A stretch of DNA of 64,000 nucleotides, taken from assembly GCA_013398175.1 (NCBI GenBank), contig VZRZ01001077.1:1-64000 (forward strand). The letters are read 5' to 3'. This document shows positions 49,441 through 62,016 of the stretch, one piece after another; within the stretch, counting starts at the first letter, position 1; each line of letters starts with the position of its first letter. The notes below the pieces were generated by a model, which saw nothing but the letters and a program-made list of their open reading frames with translations, was not told the DNA's origin and searched no databases. This DNA is from Climacteris rufus. Taxonomy: Eukaryota > Chordata > Aves > Passeriformes > Climacteridae. Both the position numbers and the translations under genes were made by a program.

Positions 49441-49882
49441 CACAGTGTGGGTGACACAGCGTGGGTGGCACTGTGGNGGGTGGCACTGTGGGTGGCACAG
49501 CGTGGGTGGCACAGCGTGGGTGGCACTGTGGGTGGCACTGTGGGTGGCACAGCGTGGGTGGCACAGCGTGGGTGGCACTGTGGGTGGCACTGTGGGTGGC
49601 ACAGCGTGGGTGGCACAGCGTGGGTGGCACTGTGGGTGGCACTGTGGGTGGCACAGCGTGGGTGGCACAGCGTGGGTGGCACTGTGGGTGGCACTGTGGG
49701 TGGCACAGCGTGGGTGGCACAGCGTGGGTGGCACTGTGGGTGGCACTGTGGGTGGCACAGCGTGGGTGGCACAGCGTGGGTGGCACTGTGGGTGGCACTG
49801 TGGGTGGCACAGCGTGGGTGGCACAGCGTGGGTGGCACTGTGGGTGGCACTGTGGGTGGCACAGCGTGGGTGCACTGTGCTG
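49441..49882. repeat. 52-bp higher-order minisatellite (14+14+12+12)
   Basis: Two related sub-units, A = cacagcgtgggtgg (14 bp) and B = cactgtgggtgg (12 bp), alternate as A-A-B-B to form a 52-bp higher-order unit. Seven copies from 49496 to 49859 look identical by eye. They are preceded by one diverged copy (49441-49495) that carries an N at 49477 and about 3 extra bases, and followed by a decaying partial copy. The unit has no stop in most frames, so long Val/Gly/Trp-rich or Pro/His/Thr-rich open frames cross it on both strands. I do not regard these as genes. Confidence 0.97.
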
Positions 49883-52800
49883 GGACTGTCCTGCAGCCAC
49901 GGGCTCTGGATGGAGTAACACAGGGCCCGGAGCCACACAGGGTGTAGAGCCCAGTGCAACCCTGGGCCTGCCCTCCTTCCACTGTCCTGGGGAGTGCCAG
50001 CTCCCAAAAATGCCCTGTCTCTGTCAGGATCAGTGTTCTGCCCCTTCATCCACATACAGTTCACCTTTCCCAAAGGTGTTTTAAGTTCAGATGACACAAA
50101 TAACGTGGGTTTGTCCAGCCAGAGCACAGATGATGGCACAAAACTGGAGACTCCTAAAACACCACAAACTCTGCAAGCACAGCTACAGTGTCCCACCCCA
50201 AGCTCAGAGTACAGCTCACCACCTTCCATTTAATATCAGAGCTCTGCAGCCTACCCACCTTACCCATCGTTTCAGACAGAACAGGTGAGGAGAAAACCTG
50301 AATTAGGACTGACTTCCACCAAAACCTCAGCAGAAGGTGTAAAGAGATGGAAGGTCTGGGTAATAGGAGTGTCCCTCCTGAAAGCATCAAGCCCCAGGCA
50401 GCTTGTTGCTAGGCAGAGGCACAAAGGATGTGTTATATGCTCCAAAGAGGTACATTTAATTTTAAGAAAGGAACTGAATTTCAGCCAAGACATTTACATA
50501 TTTAGTTTGTCGAGCTGGTGTTTGATATTAATTTTAAAAGCAGTCTATAATTTGCCTTGCTGACTGTTGTGTTTTAACTGCAGCACAATTCTAACGTCTC
50601 CCATTCATTTTTTCCCCTCTGCAATTAACTTATGTAAAATCAGGTTCCCAGGGTTTTTTTCAAATTTTATGAAGAAAGTTGCCTTGAGTGCAATTACTGT
50701 GCCATGGCTTTTTGCAGTGTGCTTGTTCATTCCCTTACACGGTTAAACATGTGTTATTAAAATGCAATAGTGGTAACATCATGCAGCTGCAATTACATTA
50801 TGAAAACATTATCTTCATGGAATGATGGGCCTTGAGGGACACAGCGAAGTACAGGTTTCCACAAAAGCATCTTGAGATTATTTTACCAGCACAATTATGT
50901 CTCTCTAGACATGCCTTGAGACTTCTGCAATGCTCTTAGAATAAATGCATAATAATAATAATAAAGCCTGAAAAGTAGCTTTTCCTTAAACTTTTAAGCA
51001 ATTTGACTACCTTTTTGGAGTTTTTAATATCTGGGAGGTTTAAACTGCTGTGAGAGTTAATCAATACACATATCTATGTGTGTGCCCTGTATTTACACAC
51101 ATGTACAGACAATATCTCTGTGTATGTGAGTGCCTGCATAAATCCAGCTGGAATACACCTGTTCAGAGATTCTATATCAACATATTTCTTTTTCTTTCAC
51201 TTTTCTCAGCAAAAGATAGAACCTTAAAGCTGGCCTTATCTGTTGGCCTTGCTGGAGGTGGAATTTCAAACCTGAAATTTTAACCAGGCTAAGAGAAATA
51301 AGAAATGAATTCAAAAGTCTGAAGTTCAAATAGAACATTTTTCTGAATTCTGAGGAACTCATGTTCCAATGCCCATCCTGGTACAGCAAAGTAATGAAAA
51401 GTGGATGAAACTTTTGCACCCTTTGTCCTCTCCTATAGGAGATCTGAAGGCAGCTGATGATGTAGAACATTCAGCATATGCTAAATGTTCCACAGACACT
51501 AACTGCCTTATATCCTAGATAACATCTGGTTTGTCACTTGTTGTAGTACACCTGGATATCCCATGCAGATGGGCAGAAAGAAAGACATTTCATTTGGGTA
51601 TAAAATTAGCAGCAATAACTATGTACAAATGTACAAATTCGCTTACATTTAAAAAATTAAATAATTTAAGACAAAATTAACTGCACAGAATAGCATGAGT
51701 CATTAATTCAGATATCTCCAGGCAATTCTGTAGAGATGGCTTCAGCATTTACATTACTGAGGACATCTCAGTCAATTCTGGCAGACATCTAAGGAGGGAA
51801 TAGATTATTCTGCCACAAAATGAAGTTATTGGAAGTAATGTTAATATTATTGTTATTTATTAAAAAAAAAGCCAAATCAAAAAATAAAATGTAGTCACCT
51901 CTGTGTAGAACAAACTCAAAACTGATCTCAGCTGCCAGGCAAACCAGGGCCACAGGCAGCTCCTAACAAAAGGACTTAGGAGGGAGTCCATACCTTGTCA
52001 GCAGTTTTTCTCAGAGGAATGGGTATGTTGGGGTTGCTGCTGCTTTTTCTTTCTTTACAGCCTTCCCTGAGGGTGATTAAAAGCTTGGTTAATGCCTCAG
52101 GCTGTGGAAGGGGGGAAGCTCTTTCCTCAGTGTTGCCTCTGCCACTGATTTCCCTCCACATCCATTTCCACATTCACCAGTTGGTCATTAGGCAGAGCAA
52201 AGCAGTCAGAAATGGTGCTGGGAATGGGATGCCTCTTGTCAAGAAGGGGTCGTGGGTAACCACCCCTCCACTTACAGCTCAGGCTGCTCCTGGATGCCTG
52301 TATTTACATACAAATGCACATACATGCATTTATGCACATATTTACACAATTATAAAATATACATATAAATACTTGTGCTGTCCACAGCTCTTTAACTTGA
52401 CTTAAGGGTTTTTTTGCATCTTCTTTTGAACTACTGAACTGCTGAAATAAACACTTGATGACTGATGGCATTGTGTTTATGTGATGTGGATGGGCTGAAA
52501 TGCCCTGGCTGCAGGGGAACACCTTGAAGTTTTACTGGCTTTGCACCGTGTTGTGTCCAAGGCCACTGCTGCAGATGGGTGTACAGGAAACTGCCCTGCT
52601 TTTTGTCAGGAGCAGTATCCTTCACAAAAACAACTCCTTGCTCCTTGTTAGATGGGGTGTTCTCAGGCTTGTGGGGTTTTTTTTGCCTGTGGCTGTGTGA
52701 GCTGTGATGCCATGCTCTGCTGCACAGGACAGCAGCCCAGTGCCAGGGGTTCCCTGAGCCGAGAGGATGGGAATCGGTTGTGCAGAAGAGTTGGTACAGG

Positions 52801-52930
52801 CAGGTACAGGCTTTCAGGTCTCTTTTAATTGGAAGTACCTCTGCTGACTGCTGTTTTAAGATTACCAGCACACCCAATATTGCTGGGGCACATGGTTGTT
52901 GACAGCCAGCCCAGCTTGATGGATCTCATG
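49883..52930. other. Intergenic DNA, no gene recognised
   Basis: No supported exon. It contains a short ata/taa microsatellite at about 50949-50963 and degenerate CA/TA-rich patches at 51060-51130 and 52300-52370. The stretch at about 50560-50850 (TAAT and ATTA words, gcagctgcaattac) looks like possible conserved non-coding DNA, which I cannot test here. Confidence 0.35.
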
Positions 52931-53365
52931 TGTTGCCTTAGGTTTTAACCCTTACATTTTTTCGAATTCCGTATTGCCTAATGTATAACTCTGAGATGCT
53001 TCATAGCCTGTTAGCTGCTGTTCTCTCATGCTGAGATAGACAGAACAGGGCCTCTCTGGGCTTGCTCTTCAAGGACACTCAGACTGCCCAGGCCCAAGCT
53101 TCTAAGGGGGGAGGGTCGGGGGAGGCGAGCTAGGGGAGCTGGGGGGAAATTGCAAAACTTTAATTGGTGAATTTATGCTGATATGCAAATGGACCAAACC
53201 TATAAAGGTGTGGAGAACTCTGACTCGTTGTCCATTTTGGGTGATGCCCCTAGGGGGGCTTTGTCTGCCCTAAATGTACCTTTGAAGGCCTTTTGAATAA
53301 ATACCCACCTTTATTCCCTTACTCCTGACTAGTCTCAGTTTTTGGGCTGGCCTTTTCAGGCAACA
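52931..53365 (+). mobile_element. Solo LTR of an endogenous retrovirus (435 bp) with near-intact promoter layout
   Basis: The ends are TGTTGCCT and AGGCAACA, perfect 8-bp inverted repeats with TG and CA at the tips. Inside are an octamer ATGCAAAT at 53183-53190, a TATA box (CTATAAAG) at 53200-53207, and AATAAA at 53296-53301, leaving a short R and a U5 of about 60 bp. The flanks catg and gatg agree at three of four positions, so a 4-bp duplication is only weakly supported. No internal retroviral sequence flanks it. Confidence 0.88.
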
Positions 53366-55518
53366 GATGCACCACTCAAACATCAGCCATATGTCCAATG
53401 TAACCATGCCTTGGGTTTATAGGTGTGTTTTGTCTGAGGTGTGGACACTCTGCAGCTGCAGCAGCCATCTGGCAGCTGTGGGGAATCGCCACACTCTGTG
53501 CACCACCTGAGGATGTGCTCTGATTTGTATTTCTGGATGTAAGAATCTGAGGGATTTGAGGAGTCTCGAAGTGTCTGGGGATCTTGTTTTTAATTATCAT
53601 TTTTATTATCAGCCAAACAGTTAAATATATATGTTTAAAGCTTTTTTTCAGTCTTCTCTAGTGAGTCATGCTCTCAGTGAAACATGGTCTGTAATTATGT
53701 TCTCCCTTAGTTTTCACAGTGTCTAAGCATTCCTTTTACATTTGTCTAAAGCTTGTACTGTTTCTCCTGCCTCTTTTTAATTTTTATTTTAAGCCTATGA
53801 CTAAGAGAAACAATTTAAAAACCATTAGAGTGTTGTCCTTGATGATGTGCTCATCAGAGAACAGCTTGTAACTCTCTCCTAGGACTGGAATTATTGGGCA
53901 TCTTCAAAGCTCAGCTGACAGAAACCAACCAAGCAAGGGAATTAGCCTGATCTACAGGATAGAAGAAATCCCTTTCTGCGTTTGCCAAAACAGAATAAAA
54001 AGGACCATTGTTGGTGTGAGGGAAGGATCCTCCACTGGGGCCCTGGCTGCCGGCCTGCATTGTGAGACGTGGATTATCCACCCCTGGAGGTCTGCTAAGA
54101 CAGGCTGGAACAACGTGGAACTTGGCAGGAGTGGTGCGTGCCTTGAGGGGCCTGCTCAGAGCATCAGCTTGGGCTGGGTGACCTCTCTACAGTGCTGTTT
54201 TCTCCCTGCTACTCCAGTGGAGTAGTCTTTTTTCCTCTTGACAGGCGATATAGATGTAAATGCCTGTGTGTAGCTAAGCAACATCTTCGTCTACTTCTGA
54301 AGTTTTGCCCCTAAAAGTAATTTTTTTTTATCTTTGTGAGAAAGTAGGGAAATGCAGGTTGGCTCAGACCTCAGGGGAAAGCTGCAGAGACAGAGAGGAG
54401 CGTGCATGAAGAGGGAAATGTGCTGTTCCCATGGCACTGCACTCCAGAAGTCCCCACATCCCACACTCAAAACCTGGAGACCATGTGGACAGGTCTGCCA
54501 AGAGGTGTTAGAGCATGGGACACACAAAGATAAGACAAAGATACACAGGTGGGTTCCAGGAGAGTGCTTCAAAATCTTTTAAAATTCCTTTTGAATCTGT
54601 CATTTTAAAACTTTAAAAGAGTTGATCCAGATCTGGAAAATTCAGGCCTCTAGGAAAACCTGGTGCAATTCTTTAAATCTGTCCCATGCCTTTGTAACCT
54701 TTTGAGCTTGTACAAAAGATGGAATGTATGTGGTTTTAAGAAACAATAAGAAGAAACTTTCATTAAAATTTGCCCTAATTCAGTGTAAGGCCTTTTGAGT
54801 TCTTAGAATGATGAATGCAGCTAAAGCTGGATGGGGCCTTAATTTGCTCGGGAAATGCAACACCTGAAGTGGTGGATGTTGTGCTGTTACAGCAGTGGCT
54901 TGTTTTAATACATTCTGACTGACATGAATGAACACTGTTAAGTTATGATGATCAGAATTGCTGATCCAAAAGCTTTTTCTTTTCTTTTTTTTATTTTTTG
55001 TTTTGTTTTTCTCCAAGCAAATGAATCAGACCAGTCCTTGGCAGGATGGGAATGTAGCAAAATCACTCCTGTCTTCTTCCCTTCTGAGGCAATTTAACAC
55101 TTAATTGTTTAAGCAATATTCAGCTAGTAACTATCCAACAGGGGTTTTGTCCAGAAGTTATTACATTCCTTCATTATTTAAATCATTCAGAGTACCCTGG
55201 AAATGTCACAGCTTTCAGTGACAGGTCTTCACATCCTTCCCAGAGTGTCCTATTGTTAAAAATGCATCCAGTGTAAAATAATGAAATAAAAGTAGGCAGA
55301 AACTCTCTTGATCTAGTCTAAATATAGCAAAAAAAGTCCTAGCTTAGTTTTTAATAAAGACAGCTTTGCTTTACTATCTTGTGAATACTAATATAGTCTT
55401 CTTTTAGTAATAAAGAAGATAATATTCTTAAAATTGACTTTATTATCAGTTAGCTGGTTAGTGCCACAATACTTGGCTTGGTTTTACTTGGTTTACAACT
55501 GTGACAAAACACATGGAG
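53366..55518. other. Intergenic DNA, no gene recognised
   Basis: No supported exon or further repeat. T- and TTTTC-rich low-complexity sequence occurs at about 54975-55010. Confidence 0.35.
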
Positions 55519-55590
55519 TCATAAAATCATAGAATTGTTTGGGTTGGAAAGGGCCTTAAAGATCATCTAATTCCAATACCCACCTTCATT
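55519..55590 (-). mobile_element. CR1 LINE 3' tail fragment
   Basis: The reversed tail tcataaaatcatagaattg is followed by tttgggttggaaagggcc and ttaaagatcatctaattcca. The match is lost within about 70 bp. Confidence 0.88.
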
Positions 55591-57036
55591 TTCAGCCTAA
55601 GAGCCACAGAACTGGACAGCCACTACCATCAAACTTTGATTTTTTACATTTTTTGCATTTAAGTGTTTTTTTCTGTCATGTTTTTTTAATAAGGTTTTCC
55701 AGATCTGTCTCAGATTCTGTGAAAGTATCTCAGCTCCCAGAAAAGGTAAGGGAACTGAGATATTAACCACTGCTGCCACTCCACACGTGGAGCACCCTCA
55801 TCTGATGTGCACATATCTTTTCCAGCTGTTTCATATCTTGCATTCAGGACATGTTGAAGGGAACATGCAGGTAGAGGAAGCACAGCTCACTGAAATGTTC
55901 TCAAACCAGGCTTCCCTCACAGCTTAGCCATGATATATGGCAGGCGTTGCCTGGTCTATTAACGCTTGCCACTGTGTTGTCTTCCTTTCAAGAAAGGAAG
56001 GTCTGAAGAAAGTTACCATGAGTTATGGATAGAGATGCATGGCATCTAATGAAAACACACAACAAGCTGGAGAACTGCTGAAAGCAGGAAGCTGTTGAAA
56101 GTCTCGTGAACTGTGTACTTTATTTGTATTATTGGCATCATACAGTGGTTTTAGATGATGTGAATCTTTATCCAGCTGTAGCAGAAAACAACTCTCTACA
56201 GTCACATTCGAACTGTCTCTCTTTGGTAAGGTATGTCGTCTCTGACAGCAGAAATAATGACCCAGTAAAAAGCTTGATGAAAGGTTTTTTTAACTCCATA
56301 TGAGTGTTTCCCTGCTGGTTTTCCTTATTTTTCTGTATCTGAAGCAGTTTCTATCTGCTGTTATGTTCATTAACTTCACCGGCAGGATGAGCACCTGGAA
56401 TTAGCCCATTTCCCTATAAAATGTTGAAATTTAAAAGAAAGATTGCAAGACCCTGATGCATCTTCCCATAGCTGCTGATTCATGATAGTGAGGAACTAGT
56501 TAGTGACTCAGGGTCAGAGCCTGCTTCAAACAGGCAGCTCCTGCATGCTGTGGTGAGTCTGGATCAGTGAGGCATGCACCCATGGCAGGATTGACAGGAA
56601 TCACAGATGCATTTCCTTTCTGTTGTTTCGTGGTAAGAAACTGCAAATTCTTTCACAAGTGCACAGTTATGGCAGTGTGGGTTATCCTGCTTGTTTGTAT
56701 TATAGCTGTTAAGGTCTTGGGTGTCTCCAAATATATTTGCTTTAACAAGGAAAATGCCTCTGCTGTTCCACTGGGAGCTTCCTCTGTGCAGCATGTTTCC
56801 ATCAGGTAAGGTCTTTGAACCAGCCAAGTGGAAAATGTAAACAAAACCCCTCCAAAAAAAGGAGAATGCACCTTTGCTGAGTTCCAGCTGGTTGTGTGGA
56901 TGGTGAGACCTGAGCAAAAGGAATTTGTGTCTGGTGGGGAGGGCTTGTCCCCAGGTAAGGTTACGGTGGTAGCTGTGCCGGCTGCTGTGGAGAGCAGTCC
57001 GCGTTGCTGCCCGGTCTGCACAACATGTGGAGGAAC
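55591..57036. other. Intergenic DNA, no gene recognised
   Basis: No supported exon. The frame pair at about 56564-57061 on both strands is overlapping and unremarkable. Confidence 0.35.
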
Positions 57037-57150
57037 AATCACAGAATCACAGAATCATTAAGGCTGGAAAAGTCATCCAAGACCATTGAGTCCAGTTGTT
57101 AACCCAGCACTGCCCTGTTCACCACTAACCCATGTCTCTAACTCATTCTT
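57037..57150 (-). mobile_element. CR1 LINE 3' tail fragment
   Basis: It begins aatcacagaatcacagaatc, followed by attaaggctggaaaagtcat, accattgagtccagttgtt and a caccactaacccatgtctct block. The double cacagaat repeat of the CR1 tail is kept. It belongs to the same tail class as 2738-2995 and 18193-18275. Confidence 0.9.
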
Positions 57151-59469
57151 ACAACATCCTGAGCTACCCTGTTTCCATCTCCTGTCTCTTGCACAGATTT
57201 ACTCACAAGGGTCAGTCATGTTGGGGAACTCTTTACCAACCTGGTGGCAGGAGTTCTGCACCAGAAGCCTATTTCTGTGCTTTACAGGTGGCTGCATTAG
57301 GCAGGGTGGCTGCATTTTAGATCCCTGCATCTAAAACTCCTTTTGTTTTTTAAAGTCACAGTAATTAACTAAGCCAGAGGAGATGATGTCCCAACCGTTC
57401 TCCTAGCTAACATCTGAAATGTGTGTAATGAAAGTTCCAGGGTCTAAGGAATCTAGTCTGAAAGCACCTACTTCCAATTACTTATTCCAGTTAATCCACG
57501 CTGTTGAGAGTGCTCTTCCATCACAGCATCCTTTCGGCTTTTGAGGGACAGCATTCTTTCAGCTTTTGAGGGTTATATTACAACCACTGTACATTAATTT
57601 GGGGCTGCTGTATTTCTTCTAACCAATTTTCATAATGAAAGTGCAATCTCATTTATTTTTATTTACATTGTATTAGTGACAGCCACATATTAGCTACTTG
57701 GAAACATGCTGATCCAAGGCCTGGGGTGATAAACTGGGCATAAGTCTTCAATAAAAAGACTGCCAGCACAGTCTGGAGCATGTCCTTGAGATTTCAGTAT
57801 TTGAAGAAAGTGACCTGTATGATTATTATTAAACATTTCTGTTTCCATTGGGGGGGTTAAAACCACCTTCCAGAAAAGAATGGAAAAGAATTAATTCACT
57901 CATCAGAGTATATATAGGTCTGTTCTGTAGGGAAGTTTCATTGTTAATTTATTCAGATCAAGTCACCTACCTCCAGCTGTCTTAAAATGCATTCAGAAGA
58001 AGGGGAATATTCATTCTAGCAAAAATAGTACACTCCAAAACTATAAAATTAAGAGTGGTTACTAATTATTCTCGTCTCTGAAACAGAAGAAATTGCAGAA
58101 GGCGTTAAAGCAAAGAGGGCAAGGAAATAAACGTGAATGACTCATATCACAGTTTTTGAGGAGAAATCTAGTTAAAAAGATAAAACCTAAAGATTTCAGG
58201 AAAACCTAGCCAACCAAGCCACAATGTAGATAAAAAATAACCTACAATGGAAAAGAAACCTGAGGCATCTTTAAACATTGCAGGGATGAAATTAAAGGAA
58301 GCTGATCAGAGTGTGGCCATGGCCATGTCATAAAATGTGAGAAGATGGATAATAATCTAGATAAATGCCACAGCAAATGTAACCACACCCTATTTGAGAT
58401 CCACATCTCAGCCTCAACTGCAGCACAACTTTCAATTCTGTTTGCAAAAGGATTTTAAAAATAAAAACTACTGAGAAAAGCAGGTAAGAGATAAGTCAGA
58501 CAAATGGTAAGCAAGGAGTGTATGGGTAAGAGGGGATGTAGGAGATGTGCTTAGAGCCCTGAAGAGAAATATTGCACTTCTGTGTACTTTTGTTGCGGGA
58601 GCAAGTGTTTTAAATCAAAAGACACCAAATCTGATGTATTGAAAAGGCAATACACAGTTTCACTGAGGAGCCACTTATCTTCAGACACTGCCTGTTTGCT
58701 GGACAAATATTAAACACTGGAAGAGATGTAAAAAAACTCCACCTCTAAAAATTGTTCGAGCTGCTGTAAATGATTGCCATCCACGAAAATCTACTTCTTA
58801 AATCTAGAGCAAGCCCCAGGGAACTGCAAATGTACCAAAGGTTTCCTAGGCACCATATGGTGGTTATGAAAGAACCTAACACAGGCCTATTTTTGAGTCA
58901 GAAGAATGGAAAAGAGGAGGGCTAAGTCTTGGAAAGCAGCATGTTCATGGTTATGAAACCCAATGTGGTAGACAGGCTCAAGCCCTCAACACTTCAGCAA
59001 CACTCACTCTATATCTATTTATAAGTCGTTTGCTAGAGGGGCATTAATCAAGTGAGAAAATACTCTTGCTCCAGCCTGCAAGTGAAGAAAGTGTCATGAC
59101 AAAAGAAAAGCAAATAGAGCTATTTTAAGATGTTGGAAGAGGCATTAAATGCAGCCATGTACTTGCAGAAGGTTGTTGCCTTGGCTGCTGTCTCTCGTCC
59201 TGGGCTGTGAGAGCCGTCGCAGCCCAGCCTTGCCCCGGGCAGGTGGCTTTGCAGAGCTGTGTCATCCTTCGATAAAACAAAGGCTGATAGCACACAACTA
59301 CCTACAGAAATGCTGGCAAAGCATTTCAGAGAATGTTGATAAAAGCAGACTGAATGCCTTTAGGACATCTGCCTTGCATGAGGAGATTTCTATTGCTGTG
59401 ATCTCCTGCCCTGTGTCAGAGAGACACTGTGTGATGGTTTTTAATAAAGCCATTAGAAAGTGTCTAAAG
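57151..59469. other. Intergenic DNA, no gene recognised
   Basis: No supported exon. It contains a 25-bp imperfect tandem duplication at 57524-57573. The plus-strand frame starting at 59149 (120 codons) runs into the CR1 copy at its end and has no recognised domain. Confidence 0.35.
57524..57573. repeat. Imperfect 25-bp tandem duplication
   Basis: Two adjacent 25-bp copies of the form cagcat-y-ctttc-r-gcttttgaggg differ at two internal positions and in the last base. The pair is isolated. Confidence 0.85.
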
Positions 59470-59874
59470 CAGGGCTATGAAGATAGGGAGTCGTCTGGAG
59501 GGGATATATGAGGAGCAGCTGAGGGCACTTGGTGTGTTCAGTCTGGAGAAGGGAAGGCTGGGGTCAGAGCTCCCCAGGGGCTGCAGCTCCTTCCAAGGGG
59601 CAGCTCCATCTCTGCTCCCTGTGATGGGACAGGACCTGGGGAAGGGCTGGGGCTGTGCCAGGGGAGGGTCAGGCTGGAGATCAGGAAAGGTTCTTCCCCC
59701 AGAGGGTGCTGGGCACTGCCCAGGCTCCCCAGGGTTTGATCTTGGCCCCGAGGCTGCCAGGGCTCCAGGAGCGTTTGAATAACTCTCTCAGGGATGCACA
59801 GGGTAGGATTGTTGGGGTGTCCAGGGGTGGGTCTCTATGGCCTTTCCAACTCAGGAGATTCTATGATTCTATAG
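59470..59874 (+). mobile_element. Diverged CR1-like LINE 3' fragment
   Basis: Plus-strand order: aggagcagctgagggcactt, gtgttcagtctggagaagg, gctgtgccaggggagggtca, ggagatcaggaaaggttctt, gggcactgcccaggctcccc, tctatggcctttccaactca and the tail gattctatgattctatag. It is the same older subfamily as the minus-strand copy at 27107-27535. Confidence 0.88.
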
Positions 59875-61828
59875 TTTCATTGGTGCTAGCATTGTCCTTC
59901 TCCATGGCACTCCCAGCATCTCTGCTCCCTTTGTTCTCTTCCAGCTCTGGAAGTCCCCACAGCTGCCGTGTTTGGGAAGGATGGGGTTATGTGCTTTAAC
60001 TGCCCCTACCCCTCTCAGCAGGCCAGAACCCACGGGGGCTTTGGTTTGATGATGATGATGATAGAAGTGATGCAAATCAACAGCTGTTTGCTCCAATAAG
60101 CTCACACCCTGTTTGGCAAAACCCAGCTCCTCTGGGAGTTCCTTGTAGAGAAGAAGACTTTCAAGGATACTTCCTTGGCTTTTCCTCCTTTTTAGCAGTA
60201 GCATGTTTCAAAGAGGACACAGGAAGAGGGGTTTTGCTGCAAGGCTATGTCTACTAGAGGAACAGAGTAACTCAGGAAGCTGAGCCCAGATGAGCTGAGC
60301 CCAGCTTGGCTCAGACTTTTTGTTTCAGTCTACTCATTCCCATGGAAGAGAGCCAAGGGGAGGGAGGAAGAATACTCAGACATTTTGATTTAGTTTTAGC
60401 AAAAAAAGATATATATATGTCAGATTAGGGAAACACATTCCCCAGGCAGTGGTGGTTTCCTTGCTGTGATACAGCTCCTGATATTGTCTACTGCACTAAT
60501 TCTTTTATATGCTTGAGATAAATAATCTTACGGATAAGCAGATGTACTTCAATAGGTCACGTTTGAAACCAATCTTTAATTGTTTTACTGTTTCTATTAT
60601 TTAGTAATTAGACCAAATGGATATGAACCCAGTATCAGAATTTGGCACTGAATAGTTAATTCTGTTACAAAATCTGCAAAATCACTGGAAAGAGCTGAAT
60701 TCAGGCGTCAGAATTTCAGAGCAGAGGATAAAGGTTTATTTTTGCTCCCCTGTGGTTTAGATCAGGGATACTCAATCTACTAACACAGATACAGTTTCAA
60801 TTACTTATTAAACGTGGAGTCTCTTAGTAAAACTAGAATAACACTTTAGAAAATATAAATGCTTAAAAGAGCAAGCTTGAAGAATTCCCTGCTGAGGTAT
60901 TGCCTTACTGCCTTGTGGAGAGCAATTCTGCCCCACAAAATGAAATAGAAAAGGATCCAGCTGTAACAGGATGTTGCACAAAGGGGAGAACTGAGAATTT
61001 GCTTTAAAAATGCAATAAAAATATTTTAACAACTGGTTTTATTTAATTTTTGCAAATATTTTCTGCAAACTTCTGAAAAAACTTTCTAAGTCCATCTGTA
61101 CAACAGATATAAATCTGTACAAAATATTTTGTTATTCAAACTTGTCCAAACTTATAATGAAATGCAGTAAAGAATGCTCTGTACCCTTTTGTCAAAAGTG
61201 GCCAAACACTAATTAGAATGCCTCTCTGATGCATGATCTGAAAGCCCCATGTTTTAGCCACTTTTCCAGCTTCTAACATCTTTGGGATTTTTGCACTGCA
61301 CCCTTGATTACAGCAATGTGCTAAAAGCAATGATAATATGAAACAACACTATTTGAAAATGATGACGACACCTTATAAAGTGCAAGTAGATGACCAAAAA
61401 TCCACTCACAACTAGTACCAGCAGAAGTAATGATTATCCTGCTTGCTACAAATACTGAGCTTTAAAGCCTCCTAAAGAACAAGTTAAAGAAGGCATGGAA
61501 GGCCAAATGAAAATTAGGTGTCTTCATTCAAATCCTCAATTGCTTCCCACAGCCATGCCTGGCTTTGACTTCCATTTCCTGTAGAAATTAGGGGTTTTGC
61601 CAGCTTAGACAGTATATTCTAGATTTTACCAAATGTTTTGAACTGTTTTAACTTGTTGGCCAAGAAGTGACTTCCCCAGTGGAAAAGGGTAGGATCAGCA
61701 TGGGGGAATCCAGATTTAGGTCATGTTGTGCCCGCGTGAAGTGCTGAGCCACCTTCAGCTCCTTGTCTGTCACAGGACAGCACATTCACCCTCTAGAAAC
61801 TGTCACCCTATTTACAGTTTATTACATA
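59875..61828. other. Intergenic DNA, no gene recognised
   Basis: No supported exon. It contains a (gat)5 microsatellite at about 60047-60062 and a short (at)n run near 60410. Confidence 0.35.
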
Positions 61829-62016
61829 TCATGGAATCCCATAAGGGTTTGGCTTGGAGGGACCTTAAAGCCCATGTTGTTCCACCCCCTGCCATGGACA
61901 GAGACACCTCCCACTGTCCCAGGCTGCTCCAAGCCCCGCCCAACCTGGCCTTGGACACCTTCAGGGCTGGGACAGCCACAGCTTCTCTGGGCACCCTGTG
62001 CCAGGGCCTCCCCACA
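61829..62016 (-). mobile_element. CR1 LINE 3' fragment
   Basis: It begins tcatggaatcccataagggt, followed by ttggagggaccttaaagccc, ccccctgccatggacagaga, aggctgctccaagccccgcc, ggccttggacaccttcagg, cacagcttctctgggcaccc and tgccagggcctccccaca. It has nearly the same extent as the plus-strand copy at 14166-14360. Confidence 0.93.

Noticed and set aside
49243..50229. 328-codon minus-strand frame and several overlapping long frames on both strands
   Set aside because: All cross the 52-bp minisatellite, whose unit lacks stops in most frames. Frames on both strands and in several phases cannot all be genes.
59149..59511. 120-codon plus-strand frame just left of a CR1 copy
   Set aside because: There is no known domain and the C-terminal end runs into CR1 sequence.
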